Shown one piece after another: positions 23,103 through 35,500 of a stretch of 64,000 nucleotides of DNA. The stretch covers positions 11,161,001 to 11,225,000 of the forward strand of contig NC_003075.7 of NCBI RefSeq assembly GCF_000001735.4, in the 5' to 3' direction. The notes under the pieces were generated by a model, which was given only the letters and a program-made list of their open reading frames with translations, had not been told where the DNA came from and did no database searches. Every line of letters starts with the position of its first letter. The stretch's first letter is position 1. The DNA is from Arabidopsis thaliana (lineage: Eukaryota; Streptophyta; Magnoliopsida; Brassicales; Brassicaceae). The position numbers and the translations under genes are program-made.

Positions 23103-24844
23103 CTACATCTCTGCGGTTTTAAGCTCTCCCTGCAATCTTTCTTCTTCTTCTTCTTCTGCTTCTTCCTCTTCTGCGATATCTGCCCAGCTTTTCTTTGATT
23201 CACTCTTCGGACCATCTGCTGTATCTTTGACGAATTCATGGAGATATTGAATCATGTTCTGGTCCAGTTTCTTTCGCTTCATGGGTTCTTCTTCTCCTCT
23301 CTCTAAGATCTTCATCTGTTCAGAGCCAAAAGGTTGTGGTTTTCCAAATAGTAGCTTTCGAGCAGCACCTCTCGTCTCTTCTTCAAACAATCTGCATCTG
23401 CGTGGTTGTGTATATAGACCTGCAGAGTTCGGTCTCACAGATGCTGGAGACGAAGAAACATCTGAGTAGTTCTTGTTTGCGGTTCCAGGAGCTATATTTT
23501 CCTTCATCCTATTCACAAATGAACATCCCGCGTAGAACTTCTCCGAAAGATCAGCTTCTGGCTTTTTCGATTCTATTTCTGCTAACATTTCGACGGCTCG
23601 GTCATAAGACTTTGCGAATGGTTCATCTCCGCATTCACTCTCTGCAGGAGAATCTCTTACATCATCAAGCAGAGATTTAGCTTCAGGAATTCGACTCATA
23701 CGCATCAAGCAGATTGCAAGGTTACAGAGTTTGTTTTTGTCTCGCTCCAAACCCAAAGCTCTCCTGTTCATAATCAGTTGAATATAAGCAAAACTCACAT
23801 GACCAGACAGTAATCAATATTTGGGATTTTGGTAACAAAACCAAACCTGTAATGCTGCTCTGCAATTCCATAGTTATGTAACTGTAAATGAACCCAGCCC
23901 AAGTTCCCTAGTATCCTAAAATGTTCAAACAACAATGGAAACGTCAATTCAAGAGACAAAACACTCATCAAGCTAACATGAGAATACACCGAAACTTTCT
24001 CACCTTGCTTTCTCTTGCTCGATAGTCATAATAACATGTTTTCCTTGAACCCTTTTTGCTCTACTGACTCTACCACCAAATCCCATTCCTTGTTCGAGTG
24101 TTTGCAGTTTGTGCTCAAGTAAAACAGCTTCTTCTTCAATTCTCCCTGACTTCTGCAAAAACACCAAAACCCATTTCCAAGTTATAACAACTCCATAACA
24201 CTTGCTGCATTAACAAAGAAGGAGGCTGCATTACCTTGTAGAGCTCGAGTAGCAAGTTATCAATCGAGTCTTGAGACTCGAAAGAACAGAGATACCGAAA
24301 GGATTTAATAGCTTCAATCCCTTCATCAGATCGACCTAATTGTTTCATTACAACGGCCATATCCTTCAAAGCACTATCAACTCGATCTCCAGCGTTTATT
24401 GCAGTCCAAAACAATGATATAGCTCTGTTCGGATCTTTATCTATCAACTGTTCTTCCACATAAACAATATCCATTTGTTAGAAAACCTCAATCATAGACA
24501 GGTTCAAGAAGATCACTCAAAATTTGAAAAGCTTTTAAGAGATTTTATCACATGAGGAAGAATCTAGAATTCCTAAATTAGGTCAAAAGAAAAATTCCCC
24601 TGTCTTGTTTTCGCGGGAAAATTGATTATACCTGCGCGTGTTTGGCTCTGACGTAAGGAGAATCACCAGAAGGAACTTTATGAACAATGTGAAACGGATC
24701 ACGTCTCTCCGACGACGAAGAACAAGAATACGGTGGTCTCCTCCTCTCCGTCATCGGCATCGCCGCCACATGATCACTTGTTCTCGCCGGCGGCGGAGTA
24801 TAGTAAACTCCAGGTGGAGCACGACGCTCTACGCAGGGACACAT
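23103..24844 (-). CDS. TDM1: Meiotic TPR protein TDM1 / MALE STERILE 5
   Basis: Controls exit from meiosis after the second division; loss of function gives a third division and male sterility. Exons 24632-24844, 24235-24447, 24004-24152, 23847-23915 and 23103-23763 encode 434 residues. The N-terminus (MCPCVERRAPPGVYYTPPP) contains Thr16-Pro17, the reported cyclin-CDKA;1 phosphorylation site. TPR-like helices follow in exons 2-5 (AISLFWTAINAGDR, ILGNLGWVHLQLHNYG, LCNLAICLMRMSRIPEAKSLL). The tail is acidic (EEEEAEEEEEE). The same conserved N-terminus occurs in the SDI1/MS5-like family, so family membership is firm. Identity as At4g20900 comes from the exact N-terminus and from the neighbouring TUB9 and HEN1. 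The gene is convergent with TUB9, with about 260 bases between stop codons. Confidence 0.93.
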
Positions 24845-25263
24845 TTTCTTTTTCGATTCTCTCTGTCAATTTACTCAGATAAAGTTCGAGAAAGCTTTTC
24901 CCAGAATTCAAATTCTCGTGTTCTTCAGAAATCGCCCTCGTGAAAAAGATCAAGAACGCAAATGCTTTGAAAACGAATCAGTGTCGTTGAAGAAGTGAGA
25001 AAGTGATAAAAATCACAAGGACTTGTATTTAAATAAACAAACTTTAACGTAGGGGCAAAAAGGGTAATCTACTGATCTAATCTTTAAACTTCAACGGACC
25101 AGTAGACTTGGAGACAAAAGGATCTTGTAAACATAAAGGTTCGATTTTATGGTTAATCTGCAAAAGCTCATGGCAAAAGAACTAAACGAGCTTTGAGTTT
25201 TATAGATGAACACGTCATCACATTGCTTGCAATATATATATTCTCTGGTAGATACTACTCTAG
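24845..25263. other. Intergenic region: TDM1 promoter and HEN1 3' end
   Basis: About 420 bases holding the TDM1 5' leader and promoter and the HEN1 3' UTR (both genes are on the minus strand). No ORF or clear motif is seen. Confidence 0.6.
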
Positions 25264-28200
25264 TCAAAGATCAGTCTTTTTCTTTTCTACATCTTCTTTC
25301 TTCCACTCCCAGATGACTTTATAAGGCTGCATTGAGCTTTCTGCAACATTCTCAACAGATGAAGCTTCCCGTCTAAAAATAGCTATCTGAGAAGCAAATC
25401 CGGGTTCTACTTCACCAGACCCACCAACACCGCTAAACTCGACGCTGTAGTTATGGCGTTTGCCGAGCTTTGATGCCCATTGATTGAACTGTTCTCTTGT
25501 CCACTCGAATTTGTGGTCATGGTTCCTGAACTTTGGAAGCTGTGGCTCCGAGTTGTTTTCTTCTTGGGTTTCTGGTGTAGACCGCTGGAGAATTGTGTTG
25601 AACTCGTAGTTTGGTGTTGAGACAATCAGGAGCTTGGGGTGGAACAAGCTCAGAACTTTTTCCCCAAATTCACAGGCTTGATCTTCTTCCATGTGTTCAA
25701 TAACCTACAGATTAGGAACAGATTATAGATTTAACGCCGAAACCAGACAGATTGCTTTTGATAAACGTGTACAAAATTTGAAGGATTAGAGAGCAGATGA
25801 GAGGTGGACCTCTAAGCAAGTGCCGATGTCAACGTCATGCAGCCTGGAGTCAAACTCAAGGATGGAACCATCATAAAGTGTAGCAGATTTGACGTTGCAA
25901 GCTTCCTTGTTTAGTTTTACATGTAGCATCTAAAGTTGAAACACAAGATACACAAAAGCATAAGTAAATCTACCATTTCTTTTCAATTACACAAAATGCA
26001 GAGAATCATGAGTGGTGCAAATACATTCTTCATCAAACATTTATCAATTATTTTGATGCATTAGTCTCATCAAGTTATGTCTACGAGCGGGAATAAAAAA
26101 CAGTGATGTGTGATTTTGCAGACCTTAGCAGCACGGGCAAGACCCTTTGGCGAAATGTCAACACCGATGATGGTTTGAAGTGAAGTTGGATAGTCAAGTA
26201 GAGAGTCTAATAAACTTCCAGATCCGCATCCAAAGTCAACCTGTAACAAGAATAGAGGTGCCATCTTATGCTTGTCAAAGATTTACCAATAAGGACAAAA
26301 AGAGACTGAAACAAATGAGTTTTAACAAAGTCTTGAATTCATAATCCTAGTAAGCAGGAAGACATTAAGATATATAGAGCTTACCAAAGTAGAAGCGGAT
26401 GATTCTCTTATATGTTTCAGTGCATATTCAACACGTTGTTTTGAAAGTGGAGGTTTGAAAAAAGCCGCCTCCATTCGTTCTTCTGATGGCCCTTTCACTC
26501 CCAACAAAAGTATATTGTAATTTAAACATGGACGTTCTGTGCACAAAAAGCAGAGAAATCCATCACTATCACATTTAAATGTTCATGATATCTCTTAACT
26601 TAGTCATAGATATAGGTCTAATTTTTGTTCATCCTCTGTTTACAGCCATGTAAGCTTTGATAATTTTGGCTATGATTTGAAAAAGAAATAAGAGACCGAC
26701 AGATTCATCTAACTAGCTAGAGCTGACACAGTAAAGTTGAAATGCTAATAATACATTATTCCATAACAGAAAGAATAGAAAAAATAAAATGGACAAGACT
26801 TTAAATCAATCCTAAGTTTCACCAGAAGACTTTACGTGAGGTTCTTACATAACTTTGCCTCTTTTTAGTATTAGTGAGAACCAGAGCTTTGTAGTTACTA
26901 GTAAGACTAGACCTAAGTTCACTGGTGAAGGCAGTTCAAATGTCTAACATATGATAAAGACCTTTTTTTTTTTTTTCAACCAGAAAATCGTTTTCAGAAA
27001 TTTATCCTACAACAAATGTAAACATTATAAGTATTACCTGATAGGAGCGAGCGGATTCTCACAGTATCAGAACCAACAGCCAAAATCAAAGCTTCAGCAG
27101 CATCAGGGGGTGTCATCCTAAATGAAGCATATTCACCCACAGTCATCTGAGTAACTTCTGATTCAATATGTGGATTCATGGATCCAGTCCCTACCTCAAA
27201 CTCTATCTCTTCATTGCTTTCAATGAGCTCTACTGAGGATTCACAATTAGCCGAATATTCAGACTCCATCTCTTCATTGCTTTCATTGTCTTCTCTTGGA
27301 GATTCACCATCACTCGAATATTCAGGATCCACTGCCAAAGACAAAGAATAGCATATGCTAACCACGGAACCATTTGTTATAGATTGAACACGCTTCTCTG
27401 CCGACAGCACATTTGTGTTTTTTGATTCAGAACTGTGTTCCTTTTGTAAAATCGGTGGGGCCGCAAAAACATTAGGACTTGAAGATTTAGTATCCTGGTC
27501 GTCATCTGTATCACATGATTGCTCTCCATCCACATCCAGGTCAGCAAAAAACTTACTAAACCATAAGAGGGCCTTTAATGAAGCATTTTGAATGGCATCA
27601 TTTTCCTTCTCATAGAATTTTCTCGGTGAACATTCTAAAACTAAATCCTGAGACTTTGTAAAAATCTTCACTTCACATCTAAACCCATGCCCTAGTCCTG
27701 GTGTATCTTCTTTTTGCCTACTCAAATTCTCATTGGCATCATCAACTCCTGAGACCTTCAACTTCTTGTGAGATCTGAATATGTCGGACAACGATTTCAC
27801 AGGTGCAGTAGATGAAGAAAGGATGGGTTCTGCTAGTCGGTGCTGGTGGCAGAACAGGCCGAGAATCTCCCTGGGGAGTGGACCTCTCCAATTAGATTTT
27901 GTAGTGAATGCAAAAGGCAACTGTGCAGCAATTACAGCTTGTCGGGAAATTTTGTAGATTCCATTGGGTGACATACCGCAACATATTCTGCAGCAGCCAC
28001 AAAGCCAATGTCATGCATCAGTGCATGATAAGAATAAGATATGCAGTGCTTCATCGGAAGGCAAAGACAAACATCAAATGCATTACTTCAGAGTTAGTAG
28101 ACGTTACACCAATGCAATATTCCTAAAATCCTTATTCTAGAAGAAGATGTGGAAAGGAAACAAATCAGACATAAAACTGAGCGGTAGGAGAGAAGAGACC

Positions 28201-29575
28201 TGTAAAATGAATTTACGGTTACATCATCATAGTCAAGATCATCGGACTTCCATCGGTAACCAACAGATGCCAAGATTGCATCCCCGTGAATATCTTGACC
28301 ACAAATGTAACTTGCTCGTGCATTCCGAGATTTTACAATATGAGATGAGTCTTCATTTGAAGTACCAGAGGCATCTGATGAATTATCCAAGTACTTCTTT
28401 GGAATCTCAGAGTACAATCTACACTCAGAGCCACAGGAAGCTTTGCCAAACATCCTGTTGAAAAGAAAAAAATACTTTCATACCAGATTAACACCAAGAA
28501 AGCTCCAGTTACTAATAGAAAAAAGACAATATAATCACCTGGATATCATCACTTGGTTGCCATCTTTCAATCCGAGCCTTTCAGCAATACTATCCAAGTA
28601 ATGCCGGTTTGATGAAATGTAAAGAGTATCTAACTCAACAACTTCCTCATCGATACATGGTATATATACAGCCGCGACTTCTCTGCTATGTAGGGAATCA
28701 GATACATGAGTAGCTAGTGCTTCCACGATTTCTGAAGGGTATGCATTTTTCCTTCGGAGTCCATGCGGAGATGCAACAATGTAGTCTGCCAACTTTGCAG
28801 CAGCCTTCATAACATAGGAAATGGCCAAGAAAGGATCTGACTCCACAGAAGGATTGATAATTTTACAACGACTGTTAATCTTTGCATCAACTGTAGCAAT
28901 GACAGAAACGGGAACTGATCCACAACGTTCACCATCTCTTCGCAATGCCGCTCTAAGGTGAGCTCCCAGAGGATGCTCAGCTGAAAGAAACTGCAATCGC
29001 AACAAACATTAATGCCAGTACCACTTCCTATTTAGACATCCAGATACCTTTTGGTCCAGCGATATAACTGGTAATATGTTTAACGAGGATGTCGTTACAG
29101 CTACAAAATAATAGAAACCAAAATTTTCTTTTCATCAACTAACCTCATCAGAAAATATATACTTAATGCGTCCAACAATTTCATCCCTAGCTTCATCCAC
29201 AGTAAGATCATCATTCTGAGGGCGAATGCCTAGCTGCAACATGAATAGTCTTGCCTTCGTTAACATAAGAGAGAATAAATTACATAAGATATATATATAT
29301 ATATAATAAACAACAAAGCATACCTTGTCAAGAGCCAATTCAGCAGCAGATTGTTCAGAATCCTTCTTCTTCTTGAAGACATTTGACACAACAGAAAATT
29401 CAGGTAGCTGCAAGTGGCAACGATAGAGACATGGACCTTTTTGAGGAATTGCTAATCCTAGACAACCACTCTGAGAAGAGTCATGAACTTCCTCAACTGT
29501 ATAGCTTGCTTTAGCACCAAACTTCTGATGTATAATCGCCTTTGGAGTAGGAGTATGCTTCCCACCACCGGCCAT
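25264..29575 (-). CDS. HEN1: Small RNA 2'-O-methyltransferase HEN1
   Basis: Methylates the 2'-OH of the 3' nucleotide on both strands of miRNA and siRNA duplexes, protecting them from uridylation and decay. Exons 29324-29575, 29144-29233, 28539-28990, 28200-28454, 27038-27987, 26385-26536, 26124-26240, 25810-25929 and 25264-25704 total 942 residues, the exact length of Arabidopsis HEN1. Order: N-terminal dsRNA-binding region (exons 1-2), La-motif-like and second RNA-binding regions, an FKBP-like acidic stretch, then the methyltransferase. The SAM motif DFGCGSGS lies at the start of exon 7. The catalytic Mg2+ ligands fall exactly at Glu796, Glu799, His800 (EVIEH) and His860 (NHDH). The start is the ATG at 29573-29575 (MAGGGKH); an upstream in-frame codon is GTG. 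A 5' UTR intron spans about 29605-30053. Confidence 0.98.
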
Positions 29576-30170
29576 CACAAACACAATGTAGCTTCTTTAA
29601 CACACTGAGACAAACAAAAGGGTACACATAAATATTGTCAACGATCAGGAAAGATTGGAACTTTTATGCAAAATGTGCATACCCCTGAAATTAGGGTATC
29701 TAAGAGAAGAAGAAGAATGTCTTAAACTTGACAATTCAAATCAGAGCCATAGAAAACATTAATAAATAAACAAAAAGTTCAAAATCGAACCAACATCTAT
29801 TTGAGTTCCAACATTCTCAATGTTCTAATTCTAAGAAAGAAATTGAGTCAAAGCAAAAAAATTTCGTTCCAAGGAAGTACAGATAGATAGAGGGTTTGGG
29901 TATAAACAACAAAAAAGGGTTTTGAGTGTAACATTAGGACAAACGAATTGTCATGAACAGAGAAGATGGGTCAATGAAATTGAATTTCAGAAAGAGCCCA
30001 GAAGTTCAAAAAATAAATACACAAACATAAAGCAAGAATAATCGACAACGAACCTAAAGAGTTCAGCGGACTTTCATGTAAGAAGAACTCAGGAGAGAGC
30101 AACAGAGAAAAAGAGAGTGGGAGAGAGAGAATGGGGTTTTAGAGGGAGGAAGGAGGGTGTTTTGGTCATT
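29576..30170 (-). promoter_or_regulatory. HEN1 leader with a 5' UTR intron
   Basis: Minus-strand acceptor TTTGTCTCAG|TGTG at about 29605 and donor AAAG|GTTCGTTG at about 30053 define a leader intron. The paralogue at 36.6-37.0 kb has the same acceptor sequence and arrangement, so the leader structure predates the duplication. Confidence 0.6.
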
Positions 30171-30179
30171 ACATGTTGT

Positions 30180-32590
30180 AGAATCGTTTCTTTTTCCAAC
30201 TTTTTATTTTATTCCCCTATCCACCATTCTCTTTTTCTAGAAGAAAATAAATACCATTTACGTGTGAAGTTATTATAGGTTTAAGGCTCTGATTGGTAAG
30301 GCGTTTTTTAATGTAATTATGTAAAAAAATTCTCATATTAAGAAAATTTGCATAATTGTATAAGAAAACGTAAAAACGCACAATTTGTATTTTTGTTTAA
30401 ATTTACAAGTAAAAATTCATTATGCAAAAAATGGGTATATAGTTTTTATTCGCATAAGAAATTGTTATTATTTTACGCATCTTAAATACTAACAATTTTA
30501 AACAATAAAAAACTATAATTATTTACACAAAAATTATGTTATTAATAATCTACATATACATTTTTGGGGAAGATTTGTGTCGAAAAATCATTTTTCAATT
30601 TCGATATTGTATGTTTAGTCCCTACAAAATCAATCAGACAAGATTGTCTTCTTTATGACAATGACCAAATTTTTGATCAATTATTCACGTTTTGCACTAA
30701 TTACTTACCTAAACAAAAATATTATTTTGCACTACCCTCATAAATTGCACACATTAATCCCTTGAATCTCTACTAATTCAATATTACACGAAATAATATT
30801 CCCTAAAAATCCGAACAACCAAATAACTAACCATATCTTTACTTACTTCATTTCAAAATCTCTAATCAGCATTTTCACAACTCTTTAATAGATTTTAAGA
30901 ATCTTATATTTTTATTATCAAATATTACTTAAAATTTATTAAAAACAGTTTTATTAGTATAAATATATATTGTTGATATAATATTTTATTTGTCGTTCTG
31001 TAAAATGTATCCAATCAACATATATTTTTAAGTAATTTGATTCTACGGTTTTTCATTCTACATATTTTATTATGCAACTTATACCGTTATGCTATTATGC
31101 AATGTTACGAATCATAACCTTAATGTTTGGTATTCTCACATTTCTTGTGCTTTGTAGCCAAAATTTGAAGAAAACCATGTCATGTAATGAATGCATAACA
31201 CTAAAATATGAGTCATATCATATGACCAAAAGTAAAAGTGTGATTAAGGAAGAAACATGGAGATTTTAAACAGAACTAGATTTTAACCCGCGGTATACCG
31301 CGGGATGATTTATTTTTTTAAAGTAATATCTATTAAAACTTGCAAATTTTATTTTTATAAAATATTTATATTTTACAGTTTATAATTGTTATTAAGTAAC
31401 GCTATACCACGAATCCATGAGACAATTGTTAAAAAACTGAAGTTTAACCCCTTGTAAAACAGCATATTAATAATATTTTAAAATTTTATAAATATTGATT
31501 CAAATACATCCACCATATAACCCAATTCCAAAATAAAACCCGTTCTGTAATTCCTTTACCCGTCCCGTAATATTTTTTTAAAGTAATAATTTTTAAAATT
31601 TAAGAATTATTTATTATATATAAAAGTTTTGCAAATTGTATCATTCTCTAACACATTTATATTTTATAGTTTAATTTTATATATAGTAACATTATACATA
31701 CCACATAACATTTTTGGTTTTATATAATCTTTTCTAAATTAGGATGATTTGATATGTTTAATATTAGTGGTCTTAAAAAATAATAAATTAAAGATTTAAC
31801 CCGTATTCAAACAGTGGATTAATTATATTTTATTTTTTTATTAATGTTGATTCAAAAACCCGTCTCTCCAAATCCGTCTTGCCAAAAAGCCATTTATTTT
31901 ATTAATATTAATTTTATTTATGATATGACTCTGAATTATAATCTGAATATTTTAGCTAATAACATAGGAGTGCACCATATTTATTTAATAGGAGAATGTA
32001 CCATATGACCCGAATGCACTTTTATCCAAATCCACTAAAAAAGTCTTGCAAAAATACTGTAGAGATAAGAAACGATAGTCGGTTTTGATAGGTATAAGAT
32101 TAGCAAATATATTAGGTAGCTTAAATTAGTTAAAGAATACAAATTGAAAAGATATATTACACTTTATTCGAATATAGTATCAAAACTTATATAACACAGA
32201 GATTTGATAATTGTTTAATTGTTGAATACTTTTTTTGTGCTAATTTTTATGTGATTAAGATTTAATTGATTTCGTATATAAAATATTAAATTGTTTTACG
32301 AACTTATTTGTTTATAATTTGGTAACAGATAGATATTTGAATATTTAGTGTATTTTGCTTCAGTTTAGGAAATCTTTGATGACCCGTCTTTAGATCCAAT
32401 AAACCTTATAATTAAGAGATGAATATTGTTGTTAAATGATTTTGGTAATCTTAATGACGTCATTAAAGATTTTTGTTTTTGATTAAATTTTTCTAATGGC
32501 ATTGTCATGTAATTAATTACAAAAATTAAGGTTACATTTAAAATGTACTTTCCAAATAATATAGTAGAACTAGGACAAGTAATAACTTAT
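30180..32590. mobile_element. AT-rich degraded transposon-like region between the HEN1 copies
   Basis: Non-coding DNA, extremely AT-rich, punctuated by short CCCG-containing patches. A perfect 18-bp palindrome lies at 31287-31304. Two diverged internal repeats (about 31311-31420 and 31568-31705) share the pattern AAAGTAAT, GCAAATT, TTTATATTTTA and GTAAC. This looks like old non-autonomous element debris, possibly Helitron (ATREP)-like, but no complete ends or transposase are visible and the class is uncertain. Confidence 0.45.
31287..31304. repeat. Perfect 18-bp GC-rich palindrome
   Basis: CCCGCGGTATACCGCGGG equals its own reverse complement. It sits in otherwise nearly pure AT sequence, directly after ATTTTAA, as in terminal or subterminal hairpins of mobile elements. 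Confidence 0.9.
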
Positions 32591-32596
32591 CAAAGA

Positions 32597-35500
32597 TTAG
32601 TCTTTTTCTCTCCATTTCCTCTTTGACCATTTCCATATGATTTTATAAGGCTGCATCGAGCCTTCTGAGACCTTCTCCACTATGTTGGACAAAGATATCC
32701 GTCTAAAAACAACAATTTGAGAAGCAAACCCGGGGTCTCCTTTACCAGACCCACCAACACCGCTAAAATAGACGCTGTAGTTGTGGCGTTTAGCGAGTTT
32801 AGATGCCCACTGCTTAAACTGTTTCCTTGTCCATTCAAACTTGTGGTCTTGGTTCCTGAATTTTGGTAGCTGTGAAGACATGGATCTGTTTTTTGGGTGG
32901 TTTGGAGGACCAGACTTATGGAAATTTGTGTTGTACTCGATGTTTGGTGTGGAGACAATCAGAAGTTTCGGGCGAAACAAGCTTAGAACTGTTTTCCCGA
33001 ATTGACTGGCTTGATCCTCCTCCATGTGTTCAATGACCTAAAGATTCAAAACGGATTATATTGAATATTAGAGAAGCTGCTGATGAAGAAATGAAGCAAG
33101 AAAATAGAATCGAACCTCTAAGCAAGTGCCGATGTCAATGTCATGCAGCCTGGAATCAAACTCAAGGATGGAACCATCATGGAGTAAAGTAGATTTGAGG
33201 TTGCAAGCTCCCTTGTTTATTTTTGAATGTAGCAATCTGAAATTATAACATGCAAAAATATCAATGTAAACCAACAATCTTCAATCAACCATCTCTTTCC
33301 AATGATAATAAAATACAACCACGTTGGAGAAACATGTTACACGACCTATGACTTGTGTAAATGCAGTTTTGATCAAACATATATCAAGTTTTTAAGATGC
33401 ATGACTCTCATCAGGTTAAGTCTACAAGTGGAATATAACAAAGTGGTGTCAGATTTCACATACCTTAGCAGCACGGGTAAGACTCTTATGTGAGATGTCA
33501 ACGCCAGCAATGGTTTGAAGTGAAGTTGGACAGTCAAGTATAGATGCTAGTAAACTTCCAGATCCACATCCAAAATCAACCTGCAACAAGTATAGAGGCT
33601 GAAGTATTAACAAAAAATTCCCAGAAAGAACTTGGAATCACAATAAGCAGAAAGACAAAATGATTAATTAAGAAACACAAAGAGCCTACCAGAGTAGAAG
33701 CTGACGATTCTTTAATATGTTTCACTACATATTCAAGACGCTGTTTTGAAAGTGAAGGTTTGAAAAAATCCGCCTCAATTCGTTTTTCTGTTGGCCCTTT
33801 CACTCCCAACAAACGTACACAGTATTCAAAACCTGCGACATCTGTGCATTAAAACCAAAGCAACTCATCATCAGAACTACCGTAGCTTGGCTGCAAATCT
33901 CTTATATTAGTCAGAGGTATATGTTTGTTACTTGTTCATGCGCTGTTCAAAGCAGAAAACCTTTGAAAAAGCACAGAAACACTTCATAAGAACCAAAACA
34001 ACAAATAAATTTTAAGAGTGATGCTGCCTTCACCAAAATAGTACAGAACTCATTAAACTCATAGGACCAATTGCAACAGAAGAGTTTGCAACAAAGTAAC
34101 TAAATTCTAGATTCAACTAGATAGTGAATTTTAGTCCTAAGTCCGCTGGTAAAGGCTAGCCGGTTGCATTTGTAATAAACAAATGTCATCGAGTTTTTTC
34201 CTTTTCTAACCACAAATGTTAAGAATTTCATATACAAATTAGAAGCATTACCTGATAAAAGTGAACGATCTCTCTGGGTACCAGTGGCAGCAGTCACAAA
34301 CAAGTCTTCAGCAGGCGCATTAGTTAAAAAACGAGCATATTGGCCCACAACCAGTTGAGTAACAACTGCTTCAAGATGTGGATTCATAGAACCATTCCCC
34401 ACCTCAAACTCTATCTCTTCATTGCTTTCGATGAGTTCTTTTTTAGATTTACCATCCTTTGAAAAATCAGCATCTACATCCAAATACACAGAATAGCATA
34501 TGCTAACCAAGGAACCCTTTGTTATGGTTTGAATACGAACTTGATCCTCATATTGATTCATTTCGTCTCTATTTCGGAAATGTCCCTTTGGAACAGCCTC
34601 TTTCATCAAGATCCTCTGTTGAAATACCGCATCCAGGTGATCATCCGTATAACATATTTGCAGTGGGTCCCCATCCCCCTCGTCGAAAAGCCTACTTAAC
34701 CATGAGAGGGCATTCAACGAAGCATTTTGAATAGCATGGTTTTCCTTCTCATAGAACTTTCTGGACGAGCAATCTAAAACCAAATCCTGGGACTTTGAGA
34801 GAATTTTCACTTCACATCTATATCCAGTCCCTGATTCTGGTATCTCCTCTTTTCCCTTGCTCGTATACTGATATTCGCTATCATCACATTCTGAGTCTTT
34901 CTCATCACATTCTGAATCTTTCTCATCACATTCTGAGTCTTTCAACTTCTGGTAGGATCTTAATATGCAAGACATTGGTTTCACAGGAGCAGTAGATATA
35001 GTAAAAATGGGCTCTACCAGTTGTTGCTGGCGGCAGAACATGCAGAGAATCTCCCTGGGGAATGGACCTCTCCAAGTAGACTTTGTAGTGAATGAAAAAG
35101 GTAACTGCGCCGCTATTATCGCTTCTCGGGATAATTTATAGATTCCATTAGGAGAAATACCGCAACATATCCTACAGAGGCCAAAAAACTGGTGAGATAT
35201 TTAGTGCTTCAGCACTAGACCAAAAGATATACAAAGGAAAAACAAAACATAAAACGGAGCAAAAGTTGGTAGAGGTAAGAGACTTGTAAAACGACTTTAA
35301 GGTTACACCATCATGTTCAAGATCATGGGACCTCCATGGGTAACCAACAGATGCCACGATCGCATCACCGTGAATATCTACACCACAAACAAAACTTGCT
35401 TTTGCATTCCGAGACTTTTCAAGATGTGATGATTCAATGATTGGACGTTTTTCACGGGCTTTCCATGAATTATCGGAAGACTTCAACTTAGGAATGGCAG

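Noticed and set aside
30285-31020. Possible MITE bounded by CTCTGATTGGTAA and CCAATCA
   Set aside because: The right end is too weak and no target duplication is visible; folded into the general transposon-like region.
31072-31269. 65-codon ORF between the HEN1 copies
   Set aside because: In AT-rich transposon-like DNA, no motif or codon bias.
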